Shown: positions 46,808-47,666 of the stretch, in pieces
How positions within the stretch are numbered: the stretch's first letter is position 1
Layout: each line of letters opens with the position of its first letter
Virus record (IMG/VR): IMGVR_UViG_3300035682_001161
Span: 1 to 47,666 of that record
Direction: 5' to 3' (one strand)
DNA length: 47,666 nt
Origin: a virus
Made by a program: the position numbers and the translations under genes
The notes under the pieces: model-generated
The model's input: the letters and a program-made list of their open reading frames with translations, nothing else
Database searches by the model: none
Told to the model about the DNA's origin: nothing

Positions 46808-47121
46808 TATCAGTCCTTTGTAACTTGGTGTAAAGCAGTGTAACGAAATGTTATGCCTTACACATATATAGCATAATAGAATCGTGCCATGTATGAAAAA
46901 AGCCTTTAAAATCAACGCTAGGTATTTTCCCTATGAAACACAAAGTATTAAAAAAACAGGGTGAAAGTGCTTTTCAAATTGTGAACGAAATGCTTACAAA
47001 AACAAGCTGCACAAAGGGCTAGAAAAATTAAAATTTTTCTGTTCCAATCGCGCCCGTAAGGACATAGCGAAGCGGGTCGGCTTTGCTTCCCATTCCCCCA
47101 ATCAAGTAGGAGAGAACACAC
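46808..47121. other. Divergent control region between early operon and terminase
   Basis: This 314-base gap separates the minus-strand early operon from the plus-strand late region. It is A/T-rich with several poorly matching -10-like strings (TATTAT and TATATA on the minus strand near 46880; CATAAT on the plus strand), but no promoter that I would place with confidence. It contains the fourth palindromic element and a possible 29-codon plus-strand reading frame (46933-47022, start MKHKVLKKQGESAFQIVNEM) that lacks a good ribosome-binding site and ends inside that element. A ribosome-binding site (AGGAGAG) precedes the terminase gene. Confidence 0.5.
47021..47040 (-). repeat. Dispersed 20-bp palindromic element, copy 4
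   Basis: AGAAAAATTAAAATTTTTCT, the exact reverse complement of the copy at 35884. Perfect 9-base arms. It lies about 80 bases before the terminase ATG, in the divergent control region. Confidence 0.75.
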
Positions 47122-47666
47122 ATGAAAACACTCACACGCAAGCAGATCAAGGAAGGCTTAGAGCAAGTCCCAATGGCAGACATACTGGGCGTTTCCCACA
47201 AGGAGATCACCCCGAAAATGCAAACGTTCGCAAGGGAGATAGCAAAGGGTTCAAAGAAGGTTGACGCTTACCGCAAGGCTTACAAGGCGGATGCCAAACC
47301 CTCTAGCCTCGCCAAAGACCCTTACACGCTAGCCAATGATCCAAGAGTCATCCAAGAGGTCGAGGCTTACAGGCTGGCTTTAGAGTCGGCTAAACATCGC
47401 ACCCCTGTTGCTTTGAGGGAGTTGGTAATCCAATCCCTTGTCCAAGTACTGATTGACCCCAAGGCTAAACAGGCAACCAAAGTGCAAGCCTCTAAGGTAC
47501 TCGGCACAGTCACCGAAGTATCGGCATTCACTGAACGCAAAGAGATACGCACGATAAGCAGTAGCGCAGACACGAAGGCGCAGATCATGGCGCAGTTGCG
47601 TGAGATGCTCAACGGGCGCGCGGAAGATGCGACGATCATCGAGGCGGACACCCTTTTGCGCGAGCT
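47122..47666 (+). CDS. terS: Terminase small subunit (3' end outside window)
   Basis: The frame is open from ATG 47122 (AGTAGGAGAG upstream) to the window end, 181 codons. It has the layout of phage small terminases. An N-terminal DNA-binding helical part (MADILGVSHKEITPKMQTFA, REIAKGSKKVDAYRKAYKADA) recalls Terminase_2/small-subunit proteins that recognise the packaging site. A helical oligomerisation region follows (HRTPVALRELVIQSLVQVLIDPKAKQATKVQASKVLGTVTEVSAFTERKE is its approximate run, in separate blocks), with a QIMAQLREML end. It begins the late region, and the large subunit is expected just outside the window. Confidence 0.75.
   Translation, partial: MKTLTRKQIKEGLEQVPMADILGVSHKEITPKMQTFAREIAKGSKKVDAYRKAYKADAKPSSLAKDPYTLANDPRVIQEVEAYRLALESAKHRTPVALRELVIQSLVQVLIDPKAKQATKVQASKVLGTVTEVSAFTERKEIRTISSSADTKAQIMAQLREMLNGRAEDATIIEADTLLRE

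Noticed and set aside
46808-46915. Upstream extension of the first early gene.
   Set aside because: The added residues are unlike the rest, no ribosome-binding site exists, and the bases belong to the control region.
1-47666. CRISPR arrays, insertion sequences, integrase and attachment sites.
   Set aside because: No regularly spaced direct repeats with unique spacers, no transposase or integrase motif and no att-like direct repeat were seen. Absence of an integrase here does not exclude one outside the window.

Overview
The window is a piece of a tailed double-stranded DNA phage genome (Caudoviricetes). It carries a terminase small subunit, a holin and GH24 endolysin, virion proteins, a recombination operon built on an ERF annealing protein, a helicase and a TOPRIM primase, and dozens of short ATGA-overlapped early genes. 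There is no long tape-measure gene. A giant Ala-rich polyvalent protein of 1772 residues closes the late operon, which suggests a podovirus-like particle that ejects internal proteins. The style of the proteins (RCC1 propellers, GARSFVTDA and DGEFVVPA-type virion modules) recalls uncultured freshwater or marine bacterioplankton phages, probably of a Gram-negative host; this host guess is inference. Capsid, portal, large terminase and DNA polymerase are not in the window and presumably lie outside it.

Layout. (1) 1-29765, plus strand: late region. It holds the end of a tail fibre gene and two pairs of seven-bladed RCC1 propeller genes, the pairs separated by a sulfotransferase/TPR/GT9 fusion and a GIY-YIG endonuclease. 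A sugar-nucleotide cluster follows (kinase-nucleotidyltransferase fusion, HldE-C-like, cupin, HldE-N-like and HldD-like genes), then a lysis cassette, then virion and putative ejection proteins. (2) 29771-35222, minus strand: HNH nuclease, a glycosyltransferase-methyltransferase fusion, an RHH regulator, SSB-like, ERF and PD-(D/E)XK genes, read from a promoter near 35.26 kb. (3) 35319-42168, plus strand: a VRR-NUC gene and terminator, then about 1 kb without convincing genes but rich in inverted repeats and with a possible promoter, then small genes, a ParB-like protein, helicase and primase. (4) 42151-46807, minus strand: about twenty tiny early genes, many sharing an identical ribosome-binding cassette. 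(5) 47122 to the end, plus strand: terminase small subunit, restarting the late region.

Working together: the recombination genes, helicase and primase serve genome replication. The five-gene sugar cluster plus the GT9 domain look like a phage-borne ADP-heptose-type synthesis and transfer route, possibly used to glycosylate (and perhaps sulfate) repeat-rich virion proteins or the host envelope. The least explained parts are the ~1 kb structured region at 35.7-36.6 kb and a 20-bp palindrome present four times, three of them at or near transcription-unit boundaries.
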